The position numbers were made by a program, and so were the translations under genes. From Betaproteobacteria bacterium (GTDB taxonomy: Bacteria > Pseudomonadota > Gammaproteobacteria > Burkholderiales > Burkholderiaceae_C), in contig JANYKR010000039.1 of NCBI GenBank assembly GCA_025358155.1, positions 35,806-99,805 of the forward strand: a stretch of DNA of 64,000 nt. Direction: 5' to 3'. The notes beneath the pieces are model-generated. The model did no database searches. It was not told the DNA's origin and saw only the letters and a program-made list of their open reading frames with translations. Positions 1 to 9,406 of the stretch are shown here, in pieces; the stretch's first letter is position 1, and every line of letters starts with the position of its first letter.

Positions 1-2
1 CG

Positions 3-713
3 GCCGGCGGCGCATCGAGTTTCGAGTTCAGGCCGGGCCCGGTCTTTGCCCAGCTTGTGCTGGTCGACGAGATCAACCGGGCGACGCCGCGCACCCAGGC
101 TGCGCTGCTCGAAGCCATGCAGGAACGGCAGGTCACGCATGCGCTGGTCAGCCACCGCCTGCCCAGCCCATTTTGTGTGCTGGCGACGCAAAACCCGATC
201 GAACTCGAGGGCACCTACCCGCTGCCCGAGGCGCAGCTCGACCGCTTCATGTTCAAGCTCACCGTGCCGTTTCCGGACAGGGTCGCGCTGCGCCAGATGC
301 TCGACGTGTCACTCGACACCGAGCCCTCGGACACGCTGCACAGCGTCGCCGGCGCTGCCGATGTGCTGCGCATCACGCAACTGTGCCGTACGGTGCTGCT
401 GGCCGAGCGCTGCAAGGACGCGGCGGTCGATCTGATCCTTGCCACCCAGCCCGACGCCAGCGGCACTGATTCGTCACTGCGGCGGCACATCCGGTACGGC
501 GCCAGCCCGCGCGCGCTGCAGGCGGTGGTGCGCGCGGCGCGGGTGCGCGCACTGATGGCCGGGCGCGCGCATGTCGATGTCGATGACCTCGAAGCGCTGG
601 CCCTGCCGGTGCTGCGCCACCGCATCTTGCTGCGCTTGGAGAGCGAGCTCGACGGCATGGACGCAGACGCCACGCTGACATCGATCATCAACGCATGGCG
701 AGCGCGACTGTGA
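3..713 (+). CDS. MoxR-family AAA+ ATPase, 5'-truncated by window edge
   Basis: The reading frame is open from base 3, upstream of the listed ATG at 57, so the window starts inside the gene. The Walker B motif LVLVDEINR is followed by [18 protein letters not shown], the sensor-1 stretch [26 protein letters not shown] and an arginine-rich lid region, all typical of MoxR ATPases. The Walker A part lies off the window. MoxR proteins act as chaperone-like ATPases on VWA-domain partners, and three such partners follow directly: the stop TGA shares its last base with the next ATG. The exact client is unknown. Confidence 0.93.
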   Translation, partial: AGGASSFEFRPGPVFAQLVLVDEINRATPRTQAALLEAMQERQVTHALVSHRLPSPFCVLATQNPIELEGTYPLPEAQLDRFMFKLTVPFPDRVALRQMLDVSLDTEPSDTLHSVAGAADVLRITQLCRTVLLAERCKDAAVDLILATQPDASGTDSSLRRHIRYGASPRALQAVVRAARVRALMAGRAHVDVDDLEALALPVLRHRILLRLESELDGMDADATLTSIINAWRARL

Positions 714-1594
714 TGCGCGCTGCGCTGCCCAGCGAGCCGGAGCTGCGCAGCTTCGCGTCTGCGGCCGCGCAGTTGTTGATCGAGCGGCTGCCGCGCGCCA
801 GCGGTGCGCGCGCCGGGTCGCGCCGCGCCGGCATCGGCCTGCAGCATTTTGATCACCGTGACTATGCCCCGGGCGACGAAGTCCGGCATATCGACTGGCG
901 CCAGACGGCGCGGCGGCTGCGGCCGATCTTGCGCCGCTTCGAGTCGGAGTCGGTGACCGACTGGACGTTGGTGCTCGACGCCAGTTCGTCGATGGCGGTT
1001 CAGGATGCGGCCAAGTGGCAGTCGGCGGTGCAGATGGCGGCGGCGCTGAGTTACGCGTTGCTGCAGCTCGGCCACCGGGTCGGGTTGCTGGTCTTCGGCG
1101 AGCGGGTGCTGGCGCAAGTGGCGCGCGGCCGTGCCCAACACCACTACGCCGCCATCGCCCGGGTGCTGGCCGCACTGCAGCCGGCGCGCCGGGGCGAACG
1201 CTCGGCGCTGGGCGTGTGCGCGCAGCACCTGCACGGCGCCGCGTCGGTCTTCGTGATCGGCGATTTTCTGGCCCATGACGAGATGCGCCGCGACCTGGGC
1301 GCCATGGCCGCGCGCTGCACCACCTTGCACGTCATGCAGCTGCACGATGCCGCCGAGACGGCGCTGAGCGAGGGGGGTGACGTCGATCTCGAAGATGTCG
1401 AGACCGGTGCGCGCATGCCGGTGCGCGCCGACGCGCACGCCAGCCGGCTCGCCAGCGGCGAACGCGCGGCGATGACCCAGCGCTTGCGCAGTTTCTGCAA
1501 CCGCAGCGCTGTCGCTTTCACCGACTGGGACATCGCGCAGCCGTGGCAGCACACGCTGCTGGGTCACCTGGTCCAGGCGCGATCACGTTGTTGA
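713..1594 (+). CDS. DUF58 domain protein (VWA-like), MoxR partner
   Basis: About 293 residues. The conserved DUF58 core is visible as DYAPGDEVRHIDWRQTARR followed by the VWA-like strand DWTLVLDASSSM, a MIDAS-type DxSxS motif. I chose the ATG at 713 because it overlaps the moxR stop (TGATG); an in-frame ATG at 695 is the alternative. DUF58 proteins are encoded next to MoxR ATPases and BatA/BatB-like proteins and are thought to work in assembly or surveillance of cell-envelope complexes. The neighbours here fit that arrangement. No membrane segment is evident, so it is probably cytoplasmic or peripheral. Confidence 0.88.
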   Translation: MRAALPSEPELRSFASAAAQLLIERLPRASGARAGSRRAGIGLQHFDHRDYAPGDEVRHIDWRQTARRLRPILRRFESESVTDWTLVLDASSSMAVQDAAKWQSAVQMAAALSYALLQLGHRVGLLVFGERVLAQVARGRAQHHYAAIARVLAALQPARRGERSALGVCAQHLHGAASVFVIGDFLAHDEMRRDLGAMAARCTTLHVMQLHDAAETALSEGGDVDLEDVETGARMPVRADAHASRLASGERAAMTQRLRSFCNRSAVAFTDWDIAQPWQHTLLGHLVQARSRC

Positions 1595-3324
1595 GCTGGG
1601 TCACACCGGTCTGGCTGGTCGGGCTGGTGCTGCTGCCGGCGATTCGCTGGCTGCATCGCGGCGGTCGCCACCGGCTGGCGCTGCCGGTGGCCCATCTGGG
1701 TCTGTGGCGAGGCGCGGCCGCCAGCCCCGCCGCAGCGGGCCAACGCCGCCCGCCCGACCCGGCCTGGCGGCGCCGCGCGCTGCTGACTGCCCTGGTGCTG
1801 ACAGCACTGGCCGAGCCGCAGCTGCCCCGTCAGCGGCCGGACATCACGCTGTGGGTCGATGATTCAGTCAGCCTGCTGACGCGCGAAGCCCAAGGCACCC
1901 GCTTGGCCGATGGCTTGGCGCAGGCACGGTCGCTGCTGGCCGGGATGCCGGGCGCCGAGGTTGACGTGCGCACACTGAGCGACCCCTGGCACAGCCTCGG
2001 CCCGCTCAGCGACGCCAGCACGGCTATGCTGACCCAGGGTGCCGGGCGCAACCCGCCGCAGCCGCCGCCTGCCGGCCTGCTGCGCAGCGACAAGCTGCAG
2101 TGGCTGCTCACCGATGGCACCCAGCCGAGCTGGCTTGGCTGGCCGGGGGGCAGGCGCCCGGACCGTACGCTCTCGGTCGGCAAGTTGACCCGCAACGTCG
2201 CGGTCGAGCGCTTCTCAGCGCGACGAAACCTCGACCAACCCGACAAGCTGGACTTGCTGCTCAAGCTCAGCAACGGCGGCGACAGTGTCGAAACCCGCAG
2301 CGTTGTCATCGCCAGCGAGGCCGGAGAGCTGGCCAGGGCTGCCCGCCAACTCCAGCCCGGCGCCTCGGTGCTGGTGCTGTTGCAGGTGCAGGCGACAGTC
2401 GCGGCGGCCGGCTGGGTCCGCGCCACGCTGCAGCCCGGCGACGCGCTGGCCGAAGACGATCAAATCGCGCTCGACCTCGCCCCGCTTCGCGCCCGCCCGG
2501 TGGCGACCGATCCCGCCTGCCCCGCAGCGCTGGTCGCCGCAGTGGCCGCCCACCCCGGCCTGGTGATTGCCGCCTACGCAGCCCCCTACACGGCCAGCAA
2601 CCCGGCCAACAACCCAGCCCCCAACCCGGCCAGCAGCCCGGCCACCAACCCAGCCGCCAACCCGGCCGCCGTGCTCGACTGCGGCACAGCCCGCAGCGGC
2701 GCCCCGCTGCCGACGGTCCGCGTGCTGGCGCAGCGCACGCCGTCGTGGCCGACCGGCGCGGCGCGCTGGTCAACCCGGGTGGCCCCCGCCAGCCGCCTCC
2801 GGCTCGATGCCGACAGCCTGCCGGTGGCGGCACGGCTGCAGGCGACGCCGGCGGATGCGGTGCTGCTGGCCATCGGCGACGAGCCGGTGATCATCAGCCG
2901 GGGCGGACCCGCTACGCTGCTGGAGACCTCCGTGGACTTTGCCGCGCTGGCCAACCTGCACGGCCCGCAAATCCCCTTGCTGCTGAACCTGATGCTCGAG
3001 CAGGTGCTCGGCCCTGGCTTGCTCGATGGCATCGCCCTCACGCAGCGCAGCCCGACGGCGGCGAGGGTGGTGCCGTCGCGGCCCGCAGCCGACACGCCGG
3101 GCGAGAGCCCGTCGCGCGAGTCGCGCCTGTTGCGTGGTGCCACCCAGCCGCTGCTGGCCCTGGCTGCGCTGGTGCTGCTGTGGGAAATCGGCGCGCTGGC
3201 GCGTCAAGGCTGGCAGCAGCGGCGCGCGGAGGCGTCTCGCCACGGCAGCGCCGCGCACCGGCCGGGCCCGGTGGCACGACCGCTTGCCGCTTCGGGCAAG
3301 CCCGCCGAGGTGCCGGTCGAGTGA
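1588..3324 (+). CDS. BatA-like N-terminal domain membrane protein
   Basis: The N-terminus LSWVTPVWLVGLVLLPAIRWLHR matches the BatA/double-transmembrane domain that begins many aerotolerance-type proteins. A TTG at 1588 or 1591 beside the preceding TGA gives this N-terminus; the ATG at 1543 would add 15 atypical residues. A second hydrophobic stretch lies near residue 65, a VWA-like segment ITLWVDDSVSLLTREAQ follows, and a last membrane segment (LLALAALVLLWEIGALA) sits near the C-terminus. Around residues 335-362 there is a low-complexity run of NPA/NPAAN units. Its stop is overlapped by the next gene's GTG (GTGA), suggesting translational coupling. Confidence 0.8.
   Translation: MLSWVTPVWLVGLVLLPAIRWLHRGGRHRLALPVAHLGLWRGAAASPAAAGQRRPPDPAWRRRALLTALVLTALAEPQLPRQRPDITLWVDDSVSLLTREAQGTRLADGLAQARSLLAGMPGAEVDVRTLSDPWHSLGPLSDASTAMLTQGAGRNPPQPPPAGLLRSDKLQWLLTDGTQPSWLGWPGGRRPDRTLSVGKLTRNVAVERFSARRNLDQPDKLDLLLKLSNGGDSVETRSVVIASEAGELARAARQLQPGASVLVLLQVQATVAAAGWVRATLQPGDALAEDDQIALDLAPLRARPVATDPACPAALVAAVAAHPGLVIAAYAAPYTASNPANNPAPNPASSPATNPAANPAAVLDCGTARSGAPLPTVRVLAQRTPSWPTGAARWSTRVAPASRLRLDADSLPVAARLQATPADAVLLAIGDEPVIISRGGPATLLETSVDFAALANLHGPQIPLLLNLMLEQVLGPGLLDGIALTQRSPTAARVVPSRPAADTPGESPSRESRLLRGATQPLLALAALVLLWEIGALARQGWQQRRAEASRHGSAAHRPGPVARPLAASGKPAEVPVE
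2592..2669 (+). repeat. Degenerate Asn-Pro-Ala coding repeat
   Basis: Successive degenerate 12-base units such as aacccggccaac and aacccagccgcc encode NPANNPAPNPASSPATNPAANPAA. The repeat lies inside the BatA-like gene, between VWA-like and C-terminal parts, and probably makes a flexible periplasmic linker. Unit-number variation between strains would be expected if it slips in replication. Confidence 0.7.
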
Positions 3325-5858
3325 ACCTCAAGGGCGCACGCACCTGGGTCGCGCTGGCCTTGCAATTGGCCGCGCTGGGGGTGCTGGTTGTGGCGCTGCT
3401 GGGTGGCTCGTGGCTGGACCCGCGCAGCCGGCCGCGTGTGCTGGTGCTGCTGGATCGGTCCCAGAGCGTGCCGCAGGCGGACGCCGACCAGGCGCTTGCG
3501 GCGGCGGTTCGGGCGGCCAAAGCTGCCGGGGTGGGCGAGGTGCAGCTGCTGGAGTTTGCCGGCCGGCCGGCCACAGCTACCGCAGCGAGCGCAGCGGCCT
3601 CGACCAGCACCCCGGCCACGGGCCCGGCGGACACGCTGAGCCCGGCTTCGACCCACATCGAAGCGGCGCTGGACGCAGCCTTGGCCGCCCATGCACAGTC
3701 GCCCTTTGCCAGCCTCGTGATCATCTCTGACGGCCTGGAGAACGAGGGCGATGCGGCACGCGCCTTGGCTGCGGTGCGGGGGGCCGGGCTGCCGCTGCAG
3801 TGGCTGGCGGTGGGCCGTGCACCACCGCCCACCCGCATCGCGCAGGTGCTGGCGCCGCAGCGCGCGCTGGCCGGCCAGCGGATCGACATCAGCGTGCAGT
3901 TGGTGGGCCCATCGGTGGGGCAATCGGCGAGGCAATCGGCGGGGCAATCTGCCGGCAAATCAGCCGACCCGTCGGGCCAGCGCCTGCAGGTCAAGGCAAC
4001 CACCCACGCCCCGGGCGGCGAGACCTGGGTGAGCCGCAGCCCGGCGGATGGCGCCGGCCGGGCAACGGTCAGCCTCGACGCCAGCCACACCGGCGCGCTG
4101 CGGGTGGATCTGGCCCTGGAGGACCCGGCAACAGCCCGTGTGCTCGACAGCTTGCCCGACGCCGCGCTGATCGATGTCGCAGCGCCCGCGGCCATGCTGT
4201 ACGTGCAGGGGTCGGCCGGGCCCCTGGCGCGCAGCCTGGTCAACGGCGGCTGGTCGCTGAAGGTGGTTGCCGCCGCGCAGCTCGATGCCCAGGCCGACGC
4301 GCTGGCCGGCTACCAGGCGGTGGTGCTCGATGACGTCGCCGTGTCTGCCGCCAGCCCGCGTTTCTGGCGGGCGCTGGCCGATGCCGTGCGGCAGCGTGGG
4401 CTCGGCCTGCTGGTGCTGGGCGGTGAACAGGCTTTCGCGGCAGGCGGCTACCGAGAATCGACGCTCGAGACGGTGTTGCCGGTGTTGTCGGAGCCGGCCG
4501 CGCTCGACCAACCGGCGGCCATCGTCTTTGCGGTAGACAAATCAGGCAGCATGGGCCAGGGCAGTGCGGGCGTTGATCGCTTTGCACTGGCGCAGCGCGC
4601 GGTGCTGGAGACCGCGCGCGGCCTGACCGAACGCGATGCGCTGGGCCTGGTGGTGTTTGATGTGCTGCCGCGGGTGCTGATCCCGCTGGGCCCCGCCGCT
4701 GCTGGCACGCTGGCCCTGGCGCGCGATTGGCAGGCCAGCCCGGGCGGCGGGACCCGACTCGCGCCGGCGCTCGATGCGGCGATCGCCCAGCTTGAGCGCT
4801 CGGCTGCGGCCCGGCGTTTGCTGGTGCTGGTGACCGATGGCTTTGTCGATGACGCACCACTGACCGGGCTGCGCGAGCGGCTTGAGCGCTCGCACATCGA
4901 GACCATCGCCCTGGCCGTCGGGCCCGACGCCGATGTCGCGGCTCTGCAGCGGCTGGTCGGCGCGGCAACCGGCGCGGGGCAGGTGATTCGGGTGGACCAG
5001 GCCGCCGGGCTGCCGCTGGCCATGCGCTCGGGGCTGGAGCGCCGCCGCACAAAGCTGGAGCGCGGCAGCCTGGCCGTGCAGCAGCGGCAGCCCCTGCCGT
5101 TTGCGCCCGGGAGCTGGGCCGACTGGCCGGCCGTCGCGGCTTACGCGGTCACCCGCGCCCGACCCGAGGCGGTGGTGGCGGTGCAAAGTGAGCGCGGCGA
5201 CCCGCTGATCGCCTACCAGCGCTCTGGCCTGGGCCGGGTGGCGGTGGTCACCAGCGGTCTGGGGCGCGGCACGCCGTTGTGGTTGCCGTGGCAGCAATGG
5301 CCCCGGCTGGCCGGCGGGCTGGCCGAGTGGATCGGGGGCACGGACGGAGCGGTTTCGCTCACGGTGTCGGATTTGCCCGGCGCGCTGCAGGTTGAGGCCG
5401 AGGTCCGCCCTGGCCTGGGCTTGGGCGAGTCCGCTGGCGTGTCCATCGCGGTCGACACGCCGGTGTCCCGAGGGCAAGTGCTGGCCACCGAAGCACTTGC
5501 AGCGGGGCGGCTGCGCGCAACGCTGCCCAACGCAGGGCCTGGCCTCTACAGCTTTGTGGTGTCGGATGCGCAAGGGTCCAGGCGGTACCTGCACCTGCGG
5601 CGCGATCGGGCCGAGAACGAGGCCTGGGGCATCAACCCGGCCGTGGACACCTGGGTGGCCAGCGGGCTCGCCAGCCGCTGGCGTGCGGACTTCCCGGCCC
5701 GCGGCGGCGAAGGGCTGCGCCGGCCCGCCGACCGCTGGTTGATCGGGCTCGCTCTGGCCCTGTTCTTGTCAGGCGTTGTGGTCGACCGGGCGGGGCTGCA
5801 GCGCCTGGGCTCGCGGCAAGCCTTGCGCCGGTGGCGTTGGCATTGGCCCTCACGCTGA
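3321..5858 (+). CDS. Large double von Willebrand A membrane protein
   Basis: The ORF track starts at 2100, but the GTG at 3321 (GTGAACCTCAAG), overlapping the previous stop, gives a sensible 845-residue protein starting with a membrane helix (VALALQLAALGVLVVALLGG). A first VWA-like domain starts at VLVLLDRSQSV, residues about 36-150. A class I amidotransferase-like segment follows (YQAVVLDDVAV ... GLGLLVLGGEQAFAAGGYR, residues about 330-385). A second VWA domain has a full MIDAS motif in FAVDKSGSMGQGS near residue 405. A C-terminal helix (LIGLALALFLSGVVVD) anchors it. It is the last gene of the MoxR cluster and is probably a large periplasm-facing partner of the ATPase. A short QSAGQSAGK-type repeat lies near residues 198-215. 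Confidence 0.85.
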   Translation: MNLKGARTWVALALQLAALGVLVVALLGGSWLDPRSRPRVLVLLDRSQSVPQADADQALAAAVRAAKAAGVGEVQLLEFAGRPATATAASAAASTSTPATGPADTLSPASTHIEAALDAALAAHAQSPFASLVIISDGLENEGDAARALAAVRGAGLPLQWLAVGRAPPPTRIAQVLAPQRALAGQRIDISVQLVGPSVGQSARQSAGQSAGKSADPSGQRLQVKATTHAPGGETWVSRSPADGAGRATVSLDASHTGALRVDLALEDPATARVLDSLPDAALIDVAAPAAMLYVQGSAGPLARSLVNGGWSLKVVAAAQLDAQADALAGYQAVVLDDVAVSAASPRFWRALADAVRQRGLGLLVLGGEQAFAAGGYRESTLETVLPVLSEPAALDQPAAIVFAVDKSGSMGQGSAGVDRFALAQRAVLETARGLTERDALGLVVFDVLPRVLIPLGPAAAGTLALARDWQASPGGGTRLAPALDAAIAQLERSAAARRLLVLVTDGFVDDAPLTGLRERLERSHIETIALAVGPDADVAALQRLVGAATGAGQVIRVDQAAGLPLAMRSGLERRRTKLERGSLAVQQRQPLPFAPGSWADWPAVAAYAVTRARPEAVVAVQSERGDPLIAYQRSGLGRVAVVTSGLGRGTPLWLPWQQWPRLAGGLAEWIGGTDGAVSLTVSDLPGALQVEAEVRPGLGLGESAGVSIAVDTPVSRGQVLATEALAAGRLRATLPNAGPGLYSFVVSDAQGSRRYLHLRRDRAENEAWGINPAVDTWVASGLASRWRADFPARGGEGLRRPADRWLIGLALALFLSGVVVDRAGLQRLGSRQALRRWRWHWPSR

Positions 5859-5912
5859 CCCGCAGACGTTGACGCCATCCGCCGCACGCCGGCTGATCAG
5901 CCCCACCCGCCA

Positions 5913-6632
5913 TCAGCCCTTACCCGCATTCAGAAAGGCCCGCGCCCAGTCGCCGTGCCGGCCGGTGGCGATGGCCTCGTGCGTGCCATCGGCCGCCACC
6001 CGCCCATCGCGCATCAGCAACACCCGGGCCCCCAGCTGGATCGCGTCGGCCGGATCGTGGGTGATGATGATCGCCGCCAGCCCGCCGGCGAGCCTGGCTT
6101 TCAGGCGCGCCAGCAGGTCAATCCGGGTGAGCCGGTCGACGTTGCCAAACGGCTCGTCGAGCAGCAGCAGCTGGGCCTCGGCCGCCAGCGCCCGCGCCAG
6201 CGACACACGCTGCGCTTCACCGCCCGACAGCGAGGCCACATCGCGCCCGTCCATCGCTGTCAGGCCCATGTCTTGCAGCGCCGCACGGGCCCGTGCCTGG
6301 CGGCTGGCCTTGTCGGCCGCGTGGATGGCAAACGCGACATTGCCCACCGCGTCGAGATGCGAAAACAGCGTGGCATCCTGAAACGCCAGCGCCAGCGCCC
6401 GGCGCTCCGGTGCCACCCGTACCTTGCCGGCGGCAGACACCTCGCTGCCCTGCAGATGAACGCTGCCGTGGGTGGGCGCGTCGAAGCCCGCGATCATGCG
6501 CATCAGCGACGTCTTGCCGCTGCCCGACGGGCCCAGGATGGCCAGCACCTCGGCGCTGGCCAGCTCGAAGGACACCTGCGACACCACCGCCCGGCCGGCA
6601 ATCACCCGCGACAAGGATTTCACTTCAAGCAT
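5913..6632 (-). CDS. ABC transporter ATP-binding protein, iron/thiamine type
   Basis: About 239 residues from the ATG at 6632 (MLEVKSLSRVIAG); the track's start at 6755 adds 41 residues unlike the family. Walker A is GPSGSGKTS, the signature is LSGGEAQRVSLARALA, and Walker B is LLLLDEPFGNVD, followed by the H-loop IIITHDPADA. It would energise import by the fused permease encoded 46 bases upstream. Together with the FutA-like binding protein the unit looks like a ferric-iron uptake system. The length is short for the FbpC branch, with no obvious regulatory C-terminal domain. Confidence 0.9.
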   Translation of the reverse strand: MLEVKSLSRVIAGRAVVSQVSFELASAEVLAILGPSGSGKTSLMRMIAGFDAPTHGSVHLQGSEVSAAGKVRVAPERRALALAFQDATLFSHLDAVGNVAFAIHAADKASRQARARAALQDMGLTAMDGRDVASLSGGEAQRVSLARALAAEAQLLLLDEPFGNVDRLTRIDLLARLKARLAGGLAAIIITHDPADAIQLGARVLLMRDGRVAADGTHEAIATGRHGDWARAFLNAGKG

Positions 6633-6678
6633 GACGCAAGCGCTCCGCTGAACCGACGACCTGACCGGTGCAAGGGCC

Positions 6679-8358
6679 TCATGCAGCACCGGCCTGCCTG
6701 TGGCTATTTTGCCTGTGGCTACTGCCGCGCCGACCGCCGCCGAGCTGGCTGACACGCCAGCCGCACAGCAGCAGCGGCAGCAGCAGCAGCGCCTGGGTGA
6801 TCAGCACCCACACCGCCGCGCGGTCCATGTTCTGGTGCCGCGAGAAGGCGTAGATCTTGAGCGCCGGCGACGAGTAGCCGAAGGGCTGCAGCATCAGGCT
6901 CATGTCGAGCTCCTTGAGCGACTCCATGAACACCAGCGCGCAGCCCAGCAGCAGCGCCGGCCACAAATGCCCGGCAAAGGCCGTGATGCGCGCCCGCACC
7001 GGCCCCATGCCGAACACCCGCGCCGCCTCGATGGTGGCCTGCGGCGTGCGGTGCAGCGCGTCGAGCACTGGCAGCATCGCAAACGGCAAGAAACGCAGCG
7101 CTTCGGACAGCACGATCAGCAGGCGGCTGTCGCGCATCGGGCCCAGCCACTGGGCGCCCAGCGAGCCGTCGCGGCTCATCATCACAAAGGCCAGCGCCAG
7201 TACCAGCGAGGGCAGGAAATAGTTGCTCAGGAACAGCCACGGCACCCGCTCGGCCAGGCTGGAGCGCCCGCCCGAGCGCAGCAGCAAGGCCGTGAGCGCG
7301 CACACCGCTGCCACCAGCAGCGCGGTGCAGAGCGAGGTGCCGGCGGCATTGAGCATGTCCCCGGGGATCGCGGCGAAGCGGGTGCGGTCCCACAGGCGCC
7401 AGGCCCAGCGCAGCGTGATGACCTCGGGAATCCAGAACCCGGGCAGCGAGCACAGCACGCTCCAGGCCAGCAGCACCCAAGCTGCGGGCCGGGGCAAAGG
7501 CTTGCGTGAGGCGGCGGCCAAGGCCGGCGCAACCGGGTTCTGGTTGACCACCCGGGTCGATGCCCAAGCGGCCACGGCCACCAGCGCCACCGAGGGCACG
7601 ATCATCACCACCGACACGGTGGCCGCCACCGCTGAACTCTGGCTGGCCAGCCAGAGGTTGTGCACGCCCACGCTCAAGGTGTCGATGCCCAGCCGCTCGG
7701 CCGTGGCGTAGTCGCCGATGGCCAGCGCAAACACGATCATCAGCCCTGCCGCAGCCGGCACGGCATAGGCCGGCAAATGCACCCGCAGCAGCCGCTGCCA
7801 GGGGCCCAGGCCCAGCCCGGCGGCCAGCTCGCCAAACGCGGTCGGGATGCGGGTTGAGGCCACCAGAAAGACCACAAACACATACGACGAGCAGGTCAGC
7901 CCGTACTGGATGGCCAGGGCGTGTCGGCTCTGGAAGAACTCGGACGAGAACACCACGGTCCAGATGCTGGCGCTCACCGAGGGCGCGAACAACAGCGGCA
8001 GCAAGGCCAGCAGGCTGACCAGCCACCGACCTCGAAAATCAAAGCGCGAGACCGCCAGCGCCGGCACGGCGCCCACGGCAAAAGCCACTGCAGCCGCCTC
8101 GAACGCCAGAGACAGGCTCATGCGGGCCTGGTGCGGCAGGCTGGTGCGGCTGAAGTGGGCCAACCAGCCGCCATCAAACAGCACGGGCGCCGCCGTCAGC
8201 AGCAAATAGCCTGCCGGCAGCAACGCAAACCCGGCCAACACCAGGGCAAAGGCCAGGCGTGCCAGGTCGGCAGCGCTCGTGCCTGCCCAGGGCCGCCCGG
8301 CCGGCCGGGGCGGCGGCGTGGCGGTCTTGTCAGCGCTCAGCGTCGAAACGAATTTCAT
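6679..8358 (-). CDS. ABC transporter permease, fused double-domain iron type
   Basis: About 559 residues with some 12 predicted membrane segments in two halves, the layout of fused FbpB/ThiP-type permeases. An EAA-like loop is visible in the second half (TIEAARVFGMGPVRARITAF), and a related one (ELAAGLGLGPWQRLLRVHLP) in the first. I chose ATG 8358 (MKFVSTLSADKT); it overlaps the 3' end of the binding-protein gene by 29 bases, which argues for co-translation. The N-terminal 30 residues are Pro/Arg-rich and precede the first helix. Substrate is inferred from the binding protein. Confidence 0.88.
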   Translation of the reverse strand: MKFVSTLSADKTATPPPRPAGRPWAGTSAADLARLAFALVLAGFALLPAGYLLLTAAPVLFDGGWLAHFSRTSLPHQARMSLSLAFEAAAVAFAVGAVPALAVSRFDFRGRWLVSLLALLPLLFAPSVSASIWTVVFSSEFFQSRHALAIQYGLTCSSYVFVVFLVASTRIPTAFGELAAGLGLGPWQRLLRVHLPAYAVPAAAGLMIVFALAIGDYATAERLGIDTLSVGVHNLWLASQSSAVAATVSVVMIVPSVALVAVAAWASTRVVNQNPVAPALAAASRKPLPRPAAWVLLAWSVLCSLPGFWIPEVITLRWAWRLWDRTRFAAIPGDMLNAAGTSLCTALLVAAVCALTALLLRSGGRSSLAERVPWLFLSNYFLPSLVLALAFVMMSRDGSLGAQWLGPMRDSRLLIVLSEALRFLPFAMLPVLDALHRTPQATIEAARVFGMGPVRARITAFAGHLWPALLLGCALVFMESLKELDMSLMLQPFGYSSPALKIYAFSRHQNMDRAAVWVLITQALLLLPLLLCGWRVSQLGGGRRGSSHRQNSHRQAGAA

Positions 8359-9406
8359 TGACGAACTTGATGGCCTGTTCGCGCTGGCCTGCCATCTCGT
8401 CAAGCGGCACGAAGTCGATCTTGAACCGGCCGTTCACCAGGCCCTGCTCGGCACCGAGCTTGACCATCAACGGATGGACCGCCACATCGGGCAGCACCGA
8501 ATACTGCTGGGTGCGATCGACGATCAACTGCTGGCCTTCTCTGGAAGCCATGTACTCGAGCAGTGCGACAGCGAGGTCGCGATTTTCGGTGGCCTTGGTC
8601 ACTCCCGCAGCCGAGCGCATGATGAAGGTGCCTTTGCCCGCCTGGCTGGGAAAGTACACCCCCACCGCATCGGCCCAGGCTTTTTGCTCCGGGTTGGCCG
8701 CCATCAACGGGTGGTAGTAGGTGTTCATCAGGGCCACGTCGCACTTGCCCTCGAAGATCGCCCTGGCCTGCTCGCGGTCGTTGCCTTTGGGTGCGCGGGC
8801 CAGGTTGGCGCCTATTCCGGAGATCACCGCGCGCGCCTTGGCCTCGCCGAACGAGGCGTAGAACATGCCGAACAACGCCAGGTTGTAGTCATGGCTGCCA
8901 GAGCGCACGCAGATGCGGCCCTTCCACTTGGGGCTGGCGAGGTCTTCGTAGCTCGACAGGTCGCTGGGTTTGACCCGCGCCTTCGAGTAGAAGATGACCC
9001 GCGCACGGTAGGCATCGACGAAGAAGCGCCCCGCCGGGTCCATGAACTGCGCTGGGATGGCCGCGCTGATCTTGGCCGATCTGATCGGCTCCAGCAAACC
9101 GCGTTGCGCCGCGATGTCGAGCAACTCGGCGTCCTTGGTGATCACCACATCGGCCTCGGTGGGGCGGGATTCGAGCCGGTTCACCAGGCCCTGATCCATG
9201 AACACGCCGATCACCTTGGCGCCGCTGCGGGCTTCGAAGGCATCCAGGATCGGCCGCAAGGTGCCCTGGTCCGTGCGGTCAGAAATAACCCGCAGCTGCC
9301 GCTGCTGCGCGGGGGCCGCTGTCGACAGCGTGATCGCGCTTGCCAGTACCAGCAGGCTCGGCAGCCACCGCTGCGCCAGGCCCGTCCTCTGTGCCAGACC
9401 CGTCAT
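8330..9406 (-). CDS. Periplasmic iron-binding protein of ABC importer, FutA-like
   Basis: About 358 residues. Start ATG 9406 gives MTGLAQRTGLAQRW followed by a Sec signal (LPSLLVLASAITLSTAAPAQQ). The mature protein begins RQLRVISDRTDQGTLRPILDAF and carries the conserved ADVVITKDAELLDIA segment and the AGVTKATENRD / YQQYSVLP-like C-terminal features of family-1 Fe(3+)-binding proteins. It is the first gene of the operon; permease and ATPase follow. A thiamine-binding (ThiB) role is a less likely alternative because the segments named above resemble FutA/FbpA. The upstream leader carries an inverted repeat listed separately. Confidence 0.85.
   Translation of the reverse strand: MTGLAQRTGLAQRWLPSLLVLASAITLSTAAPAQQRQLRVISDRTDQGTLRPILDAFEARSGAKVIGVFMDQGLVNRLESRPTEADVVITKDAELLDIAAQRGLLEPIRSAKISAAIPAQFMDPAGRFFVDAYRARVIFYSKARVKPSDLSSYEDLASPKWKGRICVRSGSHDYNLALFGMFYASFGEAKARAVISGIGANLARAPKGNDREQARAIFEGKCDVALMNTYYHPLMAANPEQKAWADAVGVYFPSQAGKGTFIMRSAAGVTKATENRDLAVALLEYMASREGQQLIVDRTQQYSVLPDVAVHPLMVKLGAEQGLVNGRFKIDFVPLDEMAGQREQAIKFVNEIRFDAER

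Noticed and set aside
215-1567. 450-residue minus-strand ORF across moxR and DUF58 genes
   Set aside because: It is an antisense shadow rich in Arg/Ala/Gln with no domain; the plus-strand genes have clear motifs and coupling.
2100-3320. N-terminal 400 residues of the 1252-residue ORF track entry
   Set aside because: This part is Arg/Pro-rich and overlaps the BatA-like gene in another frame; the VWA gene starts at GTG 3321.
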